From assembly GCA_001599595.1 (NCBI GenBank), contig BCHH01000005.1, forward strand, positions 3,016,971 through 3,080,970: a stretch of DNA of 64,000 nucleotides, given 5' to 3'. Below the pieces are notes generated by a model that worked only from the letters and a program-made list of their open reading frames with translations, had not been told where the DNA came from and made no database searches. Positions 30,501 through 42,225 of this stretch are shown one piece after another (within the stretch, counting starts at the first letter, position 1; the number at the start of each line of letters is the position of its first letter). A program made the position numbers and the translations under genes. The DNA comes from Beverwykella pulmonaria. Lineage: Eukaryota; Ascomycota; Dothideomycetes; Pleosporales; Melanommataceae.

Positions 30501-31108
30501 GTGCATACCCGCGAAAGAAATAGTAGACGGAAGATGATACCATGGTCCTAAACCTAACATATAGTTGCTGTCCAGATGGCATGTCAAGATTGTCGCTCGC
30601 CGTAGCTTATGATGACCCATCTAGCGTCTCTTCCAGCGGGAGGCCCACAAATCCTGCAGCCGAAAGCGCAGCCGAAAGCGCAGCCGAAAGCGCAGCCAGC
30701 ATGCACCAAACTCCATGTCATGCATATTCGCCCTACCAAAGAGACCAATGGGTATTATTATCCTCGGTAAGGCTGGTACCAGAAATTTCCCGATACGGAT
30801 CTGCTGACTCTCTGCATTCGTTTCTCGGCAATTCACCGGTGGAATAAGAGAGGACGTCGGAAGATGCACTGCCTGAAGGAAGCATGTATGCGATAAGGGA
30901 GCTCAGTATGGTAGTGGGTTGCGGGGAAGCGTGAGGTGATATGAGTGAAGAGGAAAAAGAACATAGTAAAGTTAGTGAACATGTCAATTTTGAAGTGATG
31001 ACTTTTGATAGTTGTGGCTGGTATAGTTGACGAAAAGTTGGGGAAATGAGACATTATTATGTAGAGTGATCCGCCGAAGATTGAGAAAAAGCAATAGAAA
31101 GTCGTCAC
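30501..31108. other. Island border with a 12-bp tandem repeat
   Basis: This is the gap between the transposon nest and the CoA-transferase stop. A short frame at 30542-30847 reads through the tandem repeat as Ala-Glu-Ser-Ala units but shows no other motif. I do not call it a gene. Confidence 0.45.
30656..30697 (+). repeat. 12-bp tandem repeat, 3.5 copies
   Basis: The unit GCAGCCGAAAGC is repeated three times exactly, then half a unit follows. It is a minisatellite at the right edge of the accessory island. Confidence 0.93.
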
Positions 31109-32892
31109 TCATGCCTTGAGCATATCCTCATCAACCTCCCAACCCTCCCAGGTTGCCTCGTCAAATCCATTCGGTCTTGAGCTTCTCATAAAGCCGTTCC
31201 ATATTCCCTCAATCTCTACGCATGGCTTCACGGTCCGAACTTTGGCGTTGAAGCCCTTGCTAAAGCACTCCTGTATGTGGCGCTCTTCGAATAATTCGGG
31301 ATGCACCCGCCTCATTGTTTTCAGTGCCCTCTTACCCACCTCGTCCACTGAGTCGTTGTGCCTCAGCTCGAAGAATCCTTTGTCGTGCTGATCCCTCAAT
31401 TTGGCCATTAGATCATCGTCATATACTCCGAGCTCGAGCAGGTAAATGTCGTACTGGCATAGCGAGGTGGTCCCAAGGTAGCTCCCTCCTACCTTCGCTC
31501 TTTTATACAACCCGACAAGCGCGGCAATTGTGCCCATGCAGCCAGTTCCATAGTCGCTCATAGGGAAAGGGGGCACGACAGGCTCGTTGAGGCCCATTGC
31601 AATGCCCTGGCGCCATGCAACTCCTGTTACACAGTCCGCAATCTGCTGCCATCCTGGGCGTGAAGACCATGGACCAACGTGTCCAAAACAGTCCTCGGAG
31701 ACATATACAATGCCGCGGTGACGGTTTTTCGTCAGTTCAAGAATCTGCTGGGGCCCGTATCCAAGGCGTTTGAGACAACCGGGGCGGTAACCGTCTAGTA
31801 ATACATCTGCGGACTGCAACAGTCCCTCAAAGGTCTTTCGGTCTTGTAGGTTGCGTAAATCGAGATCGGTGGTGTGTTTCGATAGATTGCCATCGACTTG
31901 GAAGAAGGGAACGTCAGAAAGGTTTGGCGAGGTGACCTTAATGACTTGGGCCCCGTACTCTGCCAAGCCACGGCCCATTGCAGGTCCGGCGATGACCCGG
32001 CATAATTCTAGGACGCGGATACCTGAGAGCAGTTGCGGTTTTGGCGCACGAGAAGAGGCTTTTGGAAACGGAACGGGCGGGGTCTCAGTCTCTAGTGTCT
32101 CCAGCTTCCAGGGCGGTTGCTGTATGAGTAACTGGCCATGCTCCGTCTCTTTAAACTCTTCAAACTTAAAGCACGTCACGCCAGCCTGCTTGTTCTGCCA
32201 GTTCAACTCCTCAAGCTCGTCAGCTGTGAACTGTTTGACGTGGTCCTCGATGGTCTTGATGCACTCATGGTAGTCGGTCAGGTCAGGACGATGGCCCTCG
32301 AGCCCAACCATGTTCAGGGCCTTTGTGGCTTCGAGCGAGCCGTGCAGATGAAAGTACTGGCCTGGGATCTTGGTTTCATAGAGGTTAGCAGATAGTCGCC
32401 GGTAGAGGATAGACTGTGCTTGGAGCAGATCGGTGTCTAAAGAATGGTCAGCAATCGTGTGGTTGCGCAGCAGTCTGCCTCACCTTTCAGTAGTCTCTTG
32501 ACATTAGGATTTGCCTTGTCCATGCCACCAACAGTAGCTAGGTACGCAGAGAACAAATATGCCGAGGCTCTTTCCAGGTCGACATTGATGCTTCGCTCTC
32601 GTTCTCCAAGGGAGAGGTCGGCTATTGCGGCAGCCACACCTGCTTCGACTACCTTGATGGCTGATATGGCTTCTGTTTGCTTGAGGGGACTCGGGAAGTA
32701 GGGCTTTCCAGAGTTGTTGGCAGTTGAGAAGGTGACCCTTGCTATGTGTGGCAGACATTCTTCTGGGAATTGCCCCTTTGCTCGAGCCAGAAGATGCTCA
32801 AGAGCGGACCGGGTACCTTCGAGCAGAGTGTAGTCGTGCGACGTAGAGGTTCCATTGGTGCTGCCCTTCTCAACTCCTAGGAAGGGAGTCAT
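31109..32892 (-). CDS. CaiB/BaiF-type class III CoA-transferase
   Basis: Two exons on the minus strand, 32892-32484 and 32436-31109, give 578 residues. Class III enzymes move CoA between carboxylic acids through aspartyl-CoA intermediates. The core lies at about residues 275-430: GIRVLELCRVIAGPAMGRGLAEYGAQVIKV, then ADVLLDGYRPG and GHVGPWSSRPGW. The Asp in PMSDYGTG (about residue 429) aligns with the catalytic Asp of the family. The first 270 residues are a second, more degenerate CaiB-like half, as in other fungal members. The substrate is unknown; carnitine, bile-acid or racemase activities should not be assumed. It is divergent from the Zn2Cys6 regulator at 33564, which may control it. Confidence 0.9.
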
Positions 32893-33563
32893 GTTTTACA
32901 GAGACGATAGGCTCAAGAGGAGCAAATTTCAAGCAAAAGGATGAAGAAGTCCACGAGAGAAGAGCCTGGGGCCGTCCAAGAATGGGACCGCAGCGGCAGA
33001 GACATATTGCATAGCGGAGAGCCGTTTGCGACAGCTCCGCGTTGAGCTCTCTAGCCCCATCTCAAAGCCTAAACAACGCTTGCCACTGCGTGCTCGCCGC
33101 GTGGTCAAGGCTACTCTAGCCGACACCGTGATCTGATCTGGGCGGGTGCAACCGGCCGAGCCAGTCGGACGGAGTCGGCGTGTGTAGGTGCAGAGGGTAT
33201 TGCACATGAAGCATCGGGAGATGGCAGACGTTGAGGGTCCCAGGGGGGGCGCTAGCCGACGCCTCTCACGTGCGGCACGCTCTAGCAGCGAGTCTCGAGT
33301 CTTTGGCTTTCAGCCCTGGGCGCAGAACCAACGCCAGATCCTATCATCTGCGCCTGCAATTCTACGTCGATCGAGCCATCGCCGATGCGATCATGACCCC
33401 TCTGCTGCATGCGCTGACATCCTCGCCCCATCCGACTTTCATTCCTCACCCTCATCCGACGCTTGCGTGAGCCCACAGGACCCTTGCCTGTGTATCGGGA
33501 GCATCCGACGCATTCGGAAGAGAACAGCCTTCACCACTTTCATCCCGTGCCTATTTTGGTAGG
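32893..33563. promoter_or_regulatory. Divergent intergenic region of the CoA-transferase and Zn2Cys6 gene
   Basis: The 671 bases between two divergent starts contain only short overlapping frames with no motifs. Zn2Cys6 factors often bind promoters like this, but I found no convincing inverted CGG triplet pair by eye. Confidence 0.35.
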
Positions 33564-36500
33564 ATGACAAGGCCAAAGGTTCCACCCGAGCAGGTTAGCA
33601 AGAAAACCCAGAACTTTCTTTTTGAGACGCGTTGATGAGTGGAAACAGCGACAGCGCACCGCCCAGGCCTGCGAGAGCTGCAAGCGGCGCAAGCAAAAGG
33701 CAAGTCACCTTGTTTTGTTCATATTAGTTCATCAATCTTTGCATGAAGGTGCACAAAACAGCGGGGCCTGAATCCGTTACCTGTTGCAGATCCCTGCGCC
33801 GGTTATTGTGTAGGATTCAACCTTCATCAATTCACTTGCATCTACTCGCTAGCGTACCAATTTCTTTGTTTGTCGTCTCGCCGTTCTTCTGTTTGAGCCT
33901 CGGTCATGAGCGGAGCGCAGCTTGACTTAACAGCCTTTCCGTCCAAGTTGAACTGCCTTGAGGCTATCGACTTCACGGCCGCCACGCGTGTTGAAAACGC
34001 CGACTAACAAATCTGAAGTGCAATGGACTCTGTCCTTGTAATACTTGCGAAAAGGTATGTCCCCTGTCACGTTGATACCATGTTACTTACCATCTATAGC
34101 GCAAGTTCACCTGTATCTACTCTGAACGAGATGCGCCATCTCCTTCCGATGGCAGGCCAGCCAAGAAGCGAACAGTAGACGGACTGAATGGAGACCAAGC
34201 AGACAGCCCAAGTGTGAATGAGTTCTCCACGTCCAACACGCCGACGAATGGACACCCCAACAACTCACCCATCTCTCATACCCGAGCATCTCCTCTAGCC
34301 CACCAACGTTTAGGCTATGGCGCACAAGAGCGCAGGTCAAATCCTCCAAGCCTCAAGCATGAAGACCACTCTTTCCAGCCTCAAGACGAGAGGCCGACCG
34401 TGGAAGAGCCGGCCAGATCACTCCAACATTTCTCTGCAGCCCACACAACGGAAGAACCCCAGCCACTCATGTCACGTGGAACCACCGTTCAAAGTGGTCA
34501 AGATGAAGAAGCTGTCGTCTACACGCAAAGTAGAATGCTGCAGGACCCAACAGGAAGATTGCGTAGGTTTCCTCTTTATCATCTCTACCGTTGTTGCGTG
34601 CGCTATCCGATGCTGTCATCGTTCTCATCCGTCCTCATATTGTCCAATATCAGCCATGTATCTTGCTGCAAGCCACATACTGCTTGAAGTGGGCGTGAAC
34701 GTTTGCATCTTGTGGGGACTGAATTAACTAATTAATTCCAGTATATGTGGGAGACTCAGCAACGTTGTCATTCCTGCAACTGCTGCGGATGATGGTTGAG
34801 AATGTTGCCGGCTCATCACCGTTCACCAACGATCCAGCCCGTCACAAAATTGTCGAGGGACAATTCTCTCTACCCGCTGGCGCCCGACATACCCACCTCC
34901 TCCCAGACCATACAACGGCCCGCGTACTCGTTGATGCCTTCTTCATCAACACTCACGGCTTCCTTCAAGTATTCGACCGGCCGACATTCTTGGAAGACCT
35001 CGAACGATGCTACTCAGATCCACTATCCACCGAACCTTCATGGCTATGTCTCCTCAACCTAGTCTTCTCCATTGGGTTGACTATGGCTACGCCTCTTTCC
35101 GGGAGCTGTGAGGCTGTCATCATCGACAAGCTGAGAAGCGAGCACTTGGACAGGGCGGAGGTGTTCTATCTAAACGCCAAGAATCTCAATGACCCTATGA
35201 ATGGACTTGAGGATCAGGATTTCTGGTCCGTCCAAGCGCTACTACTCATGGCCGTTTACATGTTGGCCAAATCGAAACGCAATACTTCGTTCGCCCTTGT
35301 TGGGATGGCCGCTCGTTCTGCGCATGCCCTTGGCCTCCACAGGGAGGAAACCATGGTGATATACAGCCAAGAAGAGAAAACTGCGAGACGGAATTTGTGG
35401 CGGTCGCTATTTGTGCTGGACCGTCTTCTCTCCTGTTCTCTAGGCCGCCCTACTGCAATTTCTGAAGACGACTGCTCGGGAGATACTCTTCGCCCCGCGG
35501 ATCCTCCTTTAGAAGCACTGTACCATCCAAACAGCCTCACAAAAGTCTCTTTCAGCGAGACAGGTGCATATGCCCTCGAAGCTGCAGTCCGGAGCTGCTC
35601 AGCCATCGGCCTCATATTACGAAAGGTCTACCAACAACGCAAGATTAGTACACGCCTCGCCCAAGAGATCGCCGACATATGCAAGCGATGGCCTCGTGCA
35701 TTACCCCAGGTTCTACACTGGCGCCAGGCTGCTAATGCTAGCCCAAGCCAGGGTGTTGCGATATTACATGTCAATCTGTTCTACTGCCATTCCATCATTT
35801 TACTCACGCGACCATTCTTTTTATACATCTTGAACCTGGAAACGCAGAGGCAGGCCAGCCAGGCAGAGACAGGAGCCCGAGGCCCAAGGCCGTATCTACG
35901 CATGGAGAAGTTCAGTGAGGCGTGCGTTATCGCGTCGACGCACACCATTCTTCTCGTCAACAACGCGTTTGACGCCGGTTATTTATCCCGTCGCAATCCC
36001 GCAGTCATATACTTCCTATTTGCAGCTGCTCTCGTCATCCTGTCCAACGAGTTCGCAGGGCTTTACCGCGTGGACGCATCCGATACCTGCATTCTCAACG
36101 CTGTCACGATAATGAGCTACTGTGCCGAAAGCGATCAACAAGCAAATCGCCTCGTCTACATTCTAAGCTCCTTCCGCGAAGTCGTTGCAACCCAGCGCCT
36201 TCGTAGACAACAAAGCCAACCAGAAGTCATGAATCTCCCTAGTATATCCTCTCAGCTCTACGGCGTGCCGCTCCCGACCCACAGCCAAGCTCCCGGAGGA
36301 GGAGTGGGATCGTCGGACCAGATGAACCCAACACGTCGCCTTCACCAGGTGCCAATCCACATATACCCCGGCCTGCAAACCGCACCCTTACCCAATGATT
36401 CGACTTCACACCCCTCACACCAGCCTCCACCCTCCCTCTCCGTGCATCTCTCCCCGATGCAGAACCCACCAGCAACCGCTCCAGACTCGTCCCCCTCGCT

Positions 36501-36798
36501 CACGCTCAACCCCACGCTCTCGAAACCACCATCACTCTCGAATGTCCTGGATCTTTCTGCTCTCGATGCAACACGGGTCCCCAGTCTGTACTCGGAGGAG
36601 AGCGGGGCGCCAGACGAGCATATTGACTTCGATGCGCTGTGGGCATGGCCGAGCCACACGCCTGCGCTGGGGAGTCCTAGGGTACCTGGGGATGGGGGCT
36701 TGAATGGCGGGGTGATGGAACGTGTGCAAGGCGTCAGTGATTCTGCGGTGCCACTCTTTGGGATTGTGAGGAATGGCAATGATAGTATGGATGGATGA
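33564..36798 (+). CDS. Zn2Cys6 transcription factor with fungal-specific regulatory domain
   Basis: Five exons, 33564-33593, 33640-33699, 34019-34054, 34100-34562 and 34742-36798, give 881 residues. The binuclear zinc cluster is rebuilt across two introns: C21, C24, C31, C37, C40 and C47, with an extra Cys at 35. The intron after residue 30 starts GCAAGT, a probable GC-AG intron 319 bases long. DPTGRLLYVGDSATLSF follows, and the fungal-specific middle homology region lies at about 255-520 (THGFLQVFDRPTFLEDL, ALGLHREE, RRNLWRSLFVLDRLLS). The C-terminus is Pro/Ser-rich and likely activating. The target is unknown; the divergent CoA-transferase is the first candidate. The first two exons are the least certain. 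Confidence 0.88.
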
Positions 36799-37670
36799 TG
36801 TAAGTTTTTGAGCCGGAGGTGTTCTTTGTATTATTTTTTGGTGCGCTGATTGCATAGAGAATATACTGCTGATGATGAGCTACACACCGCTATGATATTG
36901 TTACTAATGGAGGTTCGAGAAGGAACATAAGTGTACATAGGTAGTGATACAAACGAGAAACTTATCGATTGTTATCATGTATTCTGCGAAAGTTGAGCCT
37001 CAGTTCTTAACTCCACCCCTAGCACCTTTGGATATTGATAGAGCGGTAAGAGCCAAGTAGTTCATCAGACCCTTGAGTTATGTCAAAGTTAATATATTCC
37101 TACTACGGGCGTCATTTCTTCTTTCATAGAGATTCGTCAGTACCTTGTTATGCTTGCTATTTGTCGATATTCATCACTTGAACTTTTCTCACGCGACTTC
37201 CTCTTTTAGCTCTGCCTATTTACCCTCAAATGACGACTCTCCTATTCACCGCTACAATCACTCTCACTCCACCCTAAAGATCTCCAATCATACAGACTTG
37301 ACTTTCATCCTACGTTCACTTAAACACCGACGTGCACGGTTATTCTCTACACTCTCTACACAACCCCTACCTTCCACTCCACCTTTAAAATACAACTCCA
37401 AGTCAAGAAAGCACTAGAAAAGTTCAGGGCAAGTCATTTACCAGACGTTCACTTGACATCTGTGCACTCCTCATATAAATCTTAACGCCTCTATACAACA
37501 CCGGGCACCTAACACCCACTCAACAGTCTGTAAGAGTCATTGTTGAACGAGCAACGGCCAGAACAAACCATGTCACTAATTCACTCGAACTCGCAGTACA
37601 GATAAAAAATTTATGTTTACGGCCGGACCGCTGTCTCTTCTACTAAGTCTCTGCACAAAACAACTATCGA
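36799..37670. other. Intergenic region
   Basis: Tandem genes on the same strand are separated by 870 bases. The second half is C/T-rich with short CAC-rich runs, like a promoter and leader. The 90-residue frame at 37145-37417 shows no motif. Confidence 0.4.
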
Positions 37671-39743
37671 ATGGACAACAACCAGAACCAGCACAGCAAC
37701 TGGATGGATCTTCATCAGGGTAATTCTAACCTGGCTCATGGGTGTGGTCCAGATCCGCTTAACGTGGATGTGACAGTTGGTACTGCATCACCGCAAGACT
37801 ACAGTGTAATGAGCGTGGGGATGTCACCTCATCAACATGCACCTGTGGTTCGTATGTATGGACAAGAGGTAGCCAGTGGTTTTCCTCAAAGAGGTGTTGA
37901 GCTTCAAGGTCCGTCGTCGAATGAAGTTAGACACAACGACGCACATATTGTTGAGGAGCAGGTTTCTCGTAAGTTTGTTTATACAATCACGTCAAAAAAT
38001 ATATCCGCTGATAAGCCATTGTCGTAGGTATCCAGAGCCCTCTACAATTGGATGGACTGCCCCTCACAAAATCAAGCTACCAACAACGTAAGTCATACGC
38101 ATTCACCTCCTTATTTCACTTCCGCTAAAAACTCACCTCTAGTTCCCCTCCAGCTTCGTACGGCCCCTTCAATGCCAAGTGTTAACACCTCCGGCGTGGC
38201 TCCAGATATCGACCTCCTCCAATATCGAGTCTGTAATCCCCTCATATCCTACCAAATTGACCTCATCGAGTCCCTAGCCTTCCTCCCCGCCCAGATTCGT
38301 CGACAACTCCTCTACTCTTTCGGGAAATTCGGCTGGCCTCTCCGCCTACGTTCACCCTCCGGCGTCATTCGAGGCTTGGCCGAGAATACTGGATCAGAAT
38401 GGCCCGAGGAGGACACCCGTGTTCTCATCATGCTGCGCGACACCTGCCGTCTGTCCTGGCCGATCATCGCAAACAAGTTCTTCCTCGGAAGACTTGTTGA
38501 GGAGTGCGAGAGGCAGTATCTCGTGGTCAAGGATCTGACGGAGGACAACATGGACGGCAATTTGGCAGATGAGGTCGATCTTCTCGAAGACCAAGAGGTT
38601 TATCTCAAGAATTTGACTACTACCGAGTTCCTGAAGGTCACTGGTATGGCAGCATATACCGGCCCGGCCATCACCACGCTATCTGATGCGCACTGGTTCG
38701 AAAACCGCCGCACTGCCATCATCGAGAATCTGCAGCTGAACTCCAACAAGCTGGACCTATACTACAAGCTCAGGATCCGAGATGCACTACAGGCAAAAGG
38801 ATGGCCAAAGCAGTTCTGCTCCTACACCGACTACACCGCTAAGAACTACGGCCATGGCTCGCCTTGGACGCCCGAGGACATCAAAGCCCTAATCACCATT
38901 TCCGAGGCGTGCGGACTGAACTTTTCTCTCGTTGTAGACTTCTTCCCCGGCCGCACGAAACTCAGCGTGCGTGACCGATACCGAAAAGTCCTCCGCGATT
39001 CCAGAGCTAGCGACGGTACCCCCAAGCCCGAAGCGAGAGCCATCGAGGCAATCCGCAAGCGCAAGGAGCATCTCGGCAGCCCTGGCGCTGAATCCAACAA
39101 TATTCCAGCCAAGAAAAAGATGAAGCAGGCCGTCTGGAAAGACAAAGAGGAGCAGCAACTCTGGGTCGACCGCAACGTTGGCAAGGATTGGAACGTCATT
39201 GCGCAGGAAATGGGCAAGACAGAGCTAGCGCTGAAGTCCAAGTACGACAGCCTGCGATTAAAGCACGAAGGTCAGCCGGCTAGGAAGAAGCGTGCTCCAA
39301 AGAAAGATGACACTGCATTGGCTGATCTGGGCGAGGGAGGGGTTGTGGTTGACTTGGACGAACTTCAGTCTAAAGTTGACACCAACGAGATCTCTGGGAT
39401 CGATGACTCAGGCCTGGTTGCTGAAGAGCCGCTCTGGTCCCACGGCGAAATCCAGATTCTATGCAGAGCGAAAAACGTTCCGAAGATAGCTTGGTCGAGG
39501 ATTCAGAAGCTACATTTCCAAGACCGGAGTGAAGAGAGCTTGAAGCGGAAGTGGGCTGAGCTGTTACCGGAAAAGAAACATCGACACGCACAAGAGTTTT
39601 CTGGTAACAGAAACGAGGATGGAGGAGGAGCGGTGGGAGCTCGCCAAGTCGCCAACTTCGGGGTTGACAGCCAAAATGTGTATACGGGGACTCAGGGCGC
39701 GGGGCATGCTGAGTTCAACGGACTTCACCCTGGAGAGGACTGA
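37671..39743 (+). CDS. Protein with four Myb/SANT-like segments
   Basis: Three exons, 37671-37968, 38028-38087 and 38143-39743, give 652 residues. Four tryptophan-led helical segments resemble Myb/SANT repeats: about 206-250 (WPEEDTRVLIML), 362-405 (WTPEDIKALITI, ending RDRYRKVL), 451-495 (WKDKEEQQLWV, with KDWNVIAQEMGKT) and 551-595 (WSHGEIQILC). Such proteins usually bind DNA or chromatin. A basic run AKKKMKQ precedes the third repeat. The N-terminal 150 residues are low-complexity, Gln/Asn/Pro-rich. I do not recognise a named ortholog. Splice phases all agree, so the structure is probably right. Confidence 0.82.
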
Positions 39744-40375
39744 GGGTTCCCACGTGTTTTGAGGATGATGGGTGTTTGGTTACAATTGATCTTCAGAATT
39801 TGGTCGCACAAGATGGCGGCAGATCTGGTTGGACTGATTCTCTCATAAAATATCTTCATCTCTAGAGACCGGGACGAAGCTGTGAATAATCCTGGCGCTG
39901 TGCCAGTTTTAGATATGTTTCGCGGGGCATCCGCCTACATGCTATAGCCTTGTTAAATAAAATAGTGAATATCCTTTTTCTTTGAGATTCTTCGTCAAAT
40001 GAATTTACGACATATCGTGTAGCGCCTGGAACATTCGTGTCCCTCTGTTCTACACTCCAGCAAACCGCGATTTAGAGTGGTGCAAGATTTATATTCTCGA
40101 GCATAGCGATAGTGAGGTGAAGTCGTACCATAACTTACAAAGCTACAGCAATGAGATACTTGTGGACCAAACCATTTAGGCATAAAAGGCTAGAGAGAGA
40201 TGAAGTCGAGAAAAGAGCTAAGCAGCTCCTTATCTTTCACGTGATGTTTTCGCCACGTCTGAAACAAAAGTGGTGCGCTAAAATTAGAATCCGGGGGCGG
40301 CTCCCCAGATCCCCAACCAAGCTTCTCCATCCCCATACCCTCAATTTTTGCATTCTTCCCCTTGGATCGCCCGCC
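39744..40375. other. Intergenic region
   Basis: These 630 bases between genes on the same strand include an in-frame extension upstream of the next ATG. I see no other feature. Confidence 0.35.
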
Positions 40376-41571
40376 ATGGGCTCTATCCCGCTGCTACCGC
40401 GGCGGCTCGACCAGCTGCCGGACGAGATCCTTATCCAGATCATGGAGATGCTTCCCGCGCAGCGCGATCTGTCCGCCACCTGCCTCGTCAGTCGGCGCAT
40501 GAACCACGTCGCTGATCCCGTCCTCTACAAGTCCATTTTATTCTGCGAGCCCAAGCACCATTTCACATTCTCCGAATCCTTGATCAAGAGACCGCGGCGC
40601 GGATCTGTCATCCAGGACATAAGGCTGGAGTATCCCAGTTCGGAACTTTCTGAATTCATTTTCCACAAAGAGAGTAGAATTGATGGGTTTTCGCATACGA
40701 TTTCGACGATGAGCAATCTGGAGAGTTTGGAGATTTCAGTGCCGGAGGGGTTATGCCATGGGATTGGGACGCTGTTTAACGGGCCGTTTGATTTGGCATG
40801 TCTGAAGACTTGTATGTCCCATTCGAGGAGGTCACGAGATTTTGAGGTCACTCACATTACTAATATCGATCAGGCTCTCTATTCTATCAGCGCGAAGACG
40901 GTGGGTATTGGGATCTCAAAGAAAACATCCACATCTTCTGTCACCCGACTCTGGAAAGCCTGACCATCACACGGGCCAAACTCGACGAGAAGGGCTTTGA
41001 AAGCATTGAGCAGCCCTCCGAAACCGCCCTGACTAAGCTAAAACTAATTGAGTGCGATATCAATGACGAGGCCCTCTCAGAACTCCTGTTATTCCCGGAT
41101 GCCCTCAAGGAAATCACAATCACGCACCTGGAAGAGCCCTTGCCGCCCCTCGAGGAAAGCGTCGACGCCACAATGCATGACTACATCTTGGCCCTCAGCT
41201 CCGCCCAGCACTCCCTCGAATACATCTCCATCAACTACCCCGCGCTCGGCGGAAACAAGGCCCTGCGCCTCCGCATGTTCGAGGAGCTAAAGGAACTCCA
41301 TCTACACGACTATCAGCTCTTCGGCAAATCGTCAAGCTCGCCTAGAATGCACTCCGTGGGCCTGCCGCCACAGCTTGAAACGCTCAAATTCTGGAACCCG
41401 ATTGGTGAAGACGAGGGTGTGGCTGAGTTGTTGTGTTATGAGATTGAGAATATTGGGGTGATGGCGAGGAATATGAGGCGCTTGATTATCGAAGGGGAGG
41501 GGAAGGTGCCGGAGAAGATTTTGGATGCTATTGAAGCTGCTAAGGAGCATTTTGAGCTGGAATTACGGTGA
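40376..41571 (+). CDS. F-box protein
   Basis: Two exons, 40376-40811 and 40874-41571, give 377 residues from MGSIPLLPRRL. The open frame extends upstream to 40151, but the F-box directly after this Met makes it the likely start. The F-box is at about residues 8-50: LDQLPDEILIQIMEMLPAQRDLSATCLVSRRMNHVADPVLYKS. F-box proteins bind Skp1 and choose substrates for SCF ubiquitin ligases. The rest has leucine-rich-repeat-like spacing (LESLEISV, LESLTITRAKL, LTKLKLIECDI, LKELHLHDYQL), which probably forms the substrate-binding face. The substrate is unknown. Confidence 0.87.
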
Positions 41572-42225
41572 GTGACCCACGGACACGCCAACGCAGGACT
41601 TTCAGCATATCGTGGGCCTACGGCTGGTATCGTATGGTGGAATATGACGATCTTGTGAGGTTGGACGCGGCTCTGCGTTCGATTACCATTGGTTAGACGG
41701 CGGACTAGATTGCTTGGATAGACAAGGCGCTGGATTGCTTCAAGATTGTAGACTCTTAGAGCTTAGACTCAAGATGGGGGTAGAAAACTTTGTTGACGAG
41801 AGTGGTTGTATTTCCCGTTGTCACTTGAATAGACTTATAGATACCCATACGTTCTTTTCTGAGATAGAAGCATAACCCCTTCGTGCCCTCGCCGTCTATA
41901 TGATCCGTAAAACCTAACGCCGGAGATAGAACACGTCATTTCAAGGGTCTTTGCAACGACGTGTCCAGAGATGAAGGTGGAAGACGAACGAAGTCTAGGT
42001 TGTGGTGCCTGGACGAAGCCATTCTCAAATTAGCCTAATGCTAGCCACTGTGGCGTTCGATTTGAACAACGTCATTGCCGCTCATCGTGAAAGCAACTTT
42101 CCCTCAAGGTTCTGCTCTCACAACAATCAACACCGGCAACTCTCTTATGGCGCCATCTCTTTGTTCACCCTGAGACATCTCCTCCCCACCACCAACCATC
42201 ACCCGTCGCACAGCCTGCCCCTAAC
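41572..42225. other. Intergenic region
   Basis: About 650 bases between two genes on the plus strand; the last 150 bases are C-rich leader. Nothing else is supported. Confidence 0.35.

Noticed and set aside
30542..30847. 101-codon plus-strand frame at the island border
   Set aside because: Its only feature is the AESA run from the 12-bp tandem repeat.
31625..31660. Possible loss of the catalytic Asp in the CoA-transferase (PGWQ where some relatives have PGYD or GHD)
   Set aside because: That position corresponds to the racemase His/Asp site. The catalytic Asp of class III transferases lies further on and is present in PMSDYGTG.
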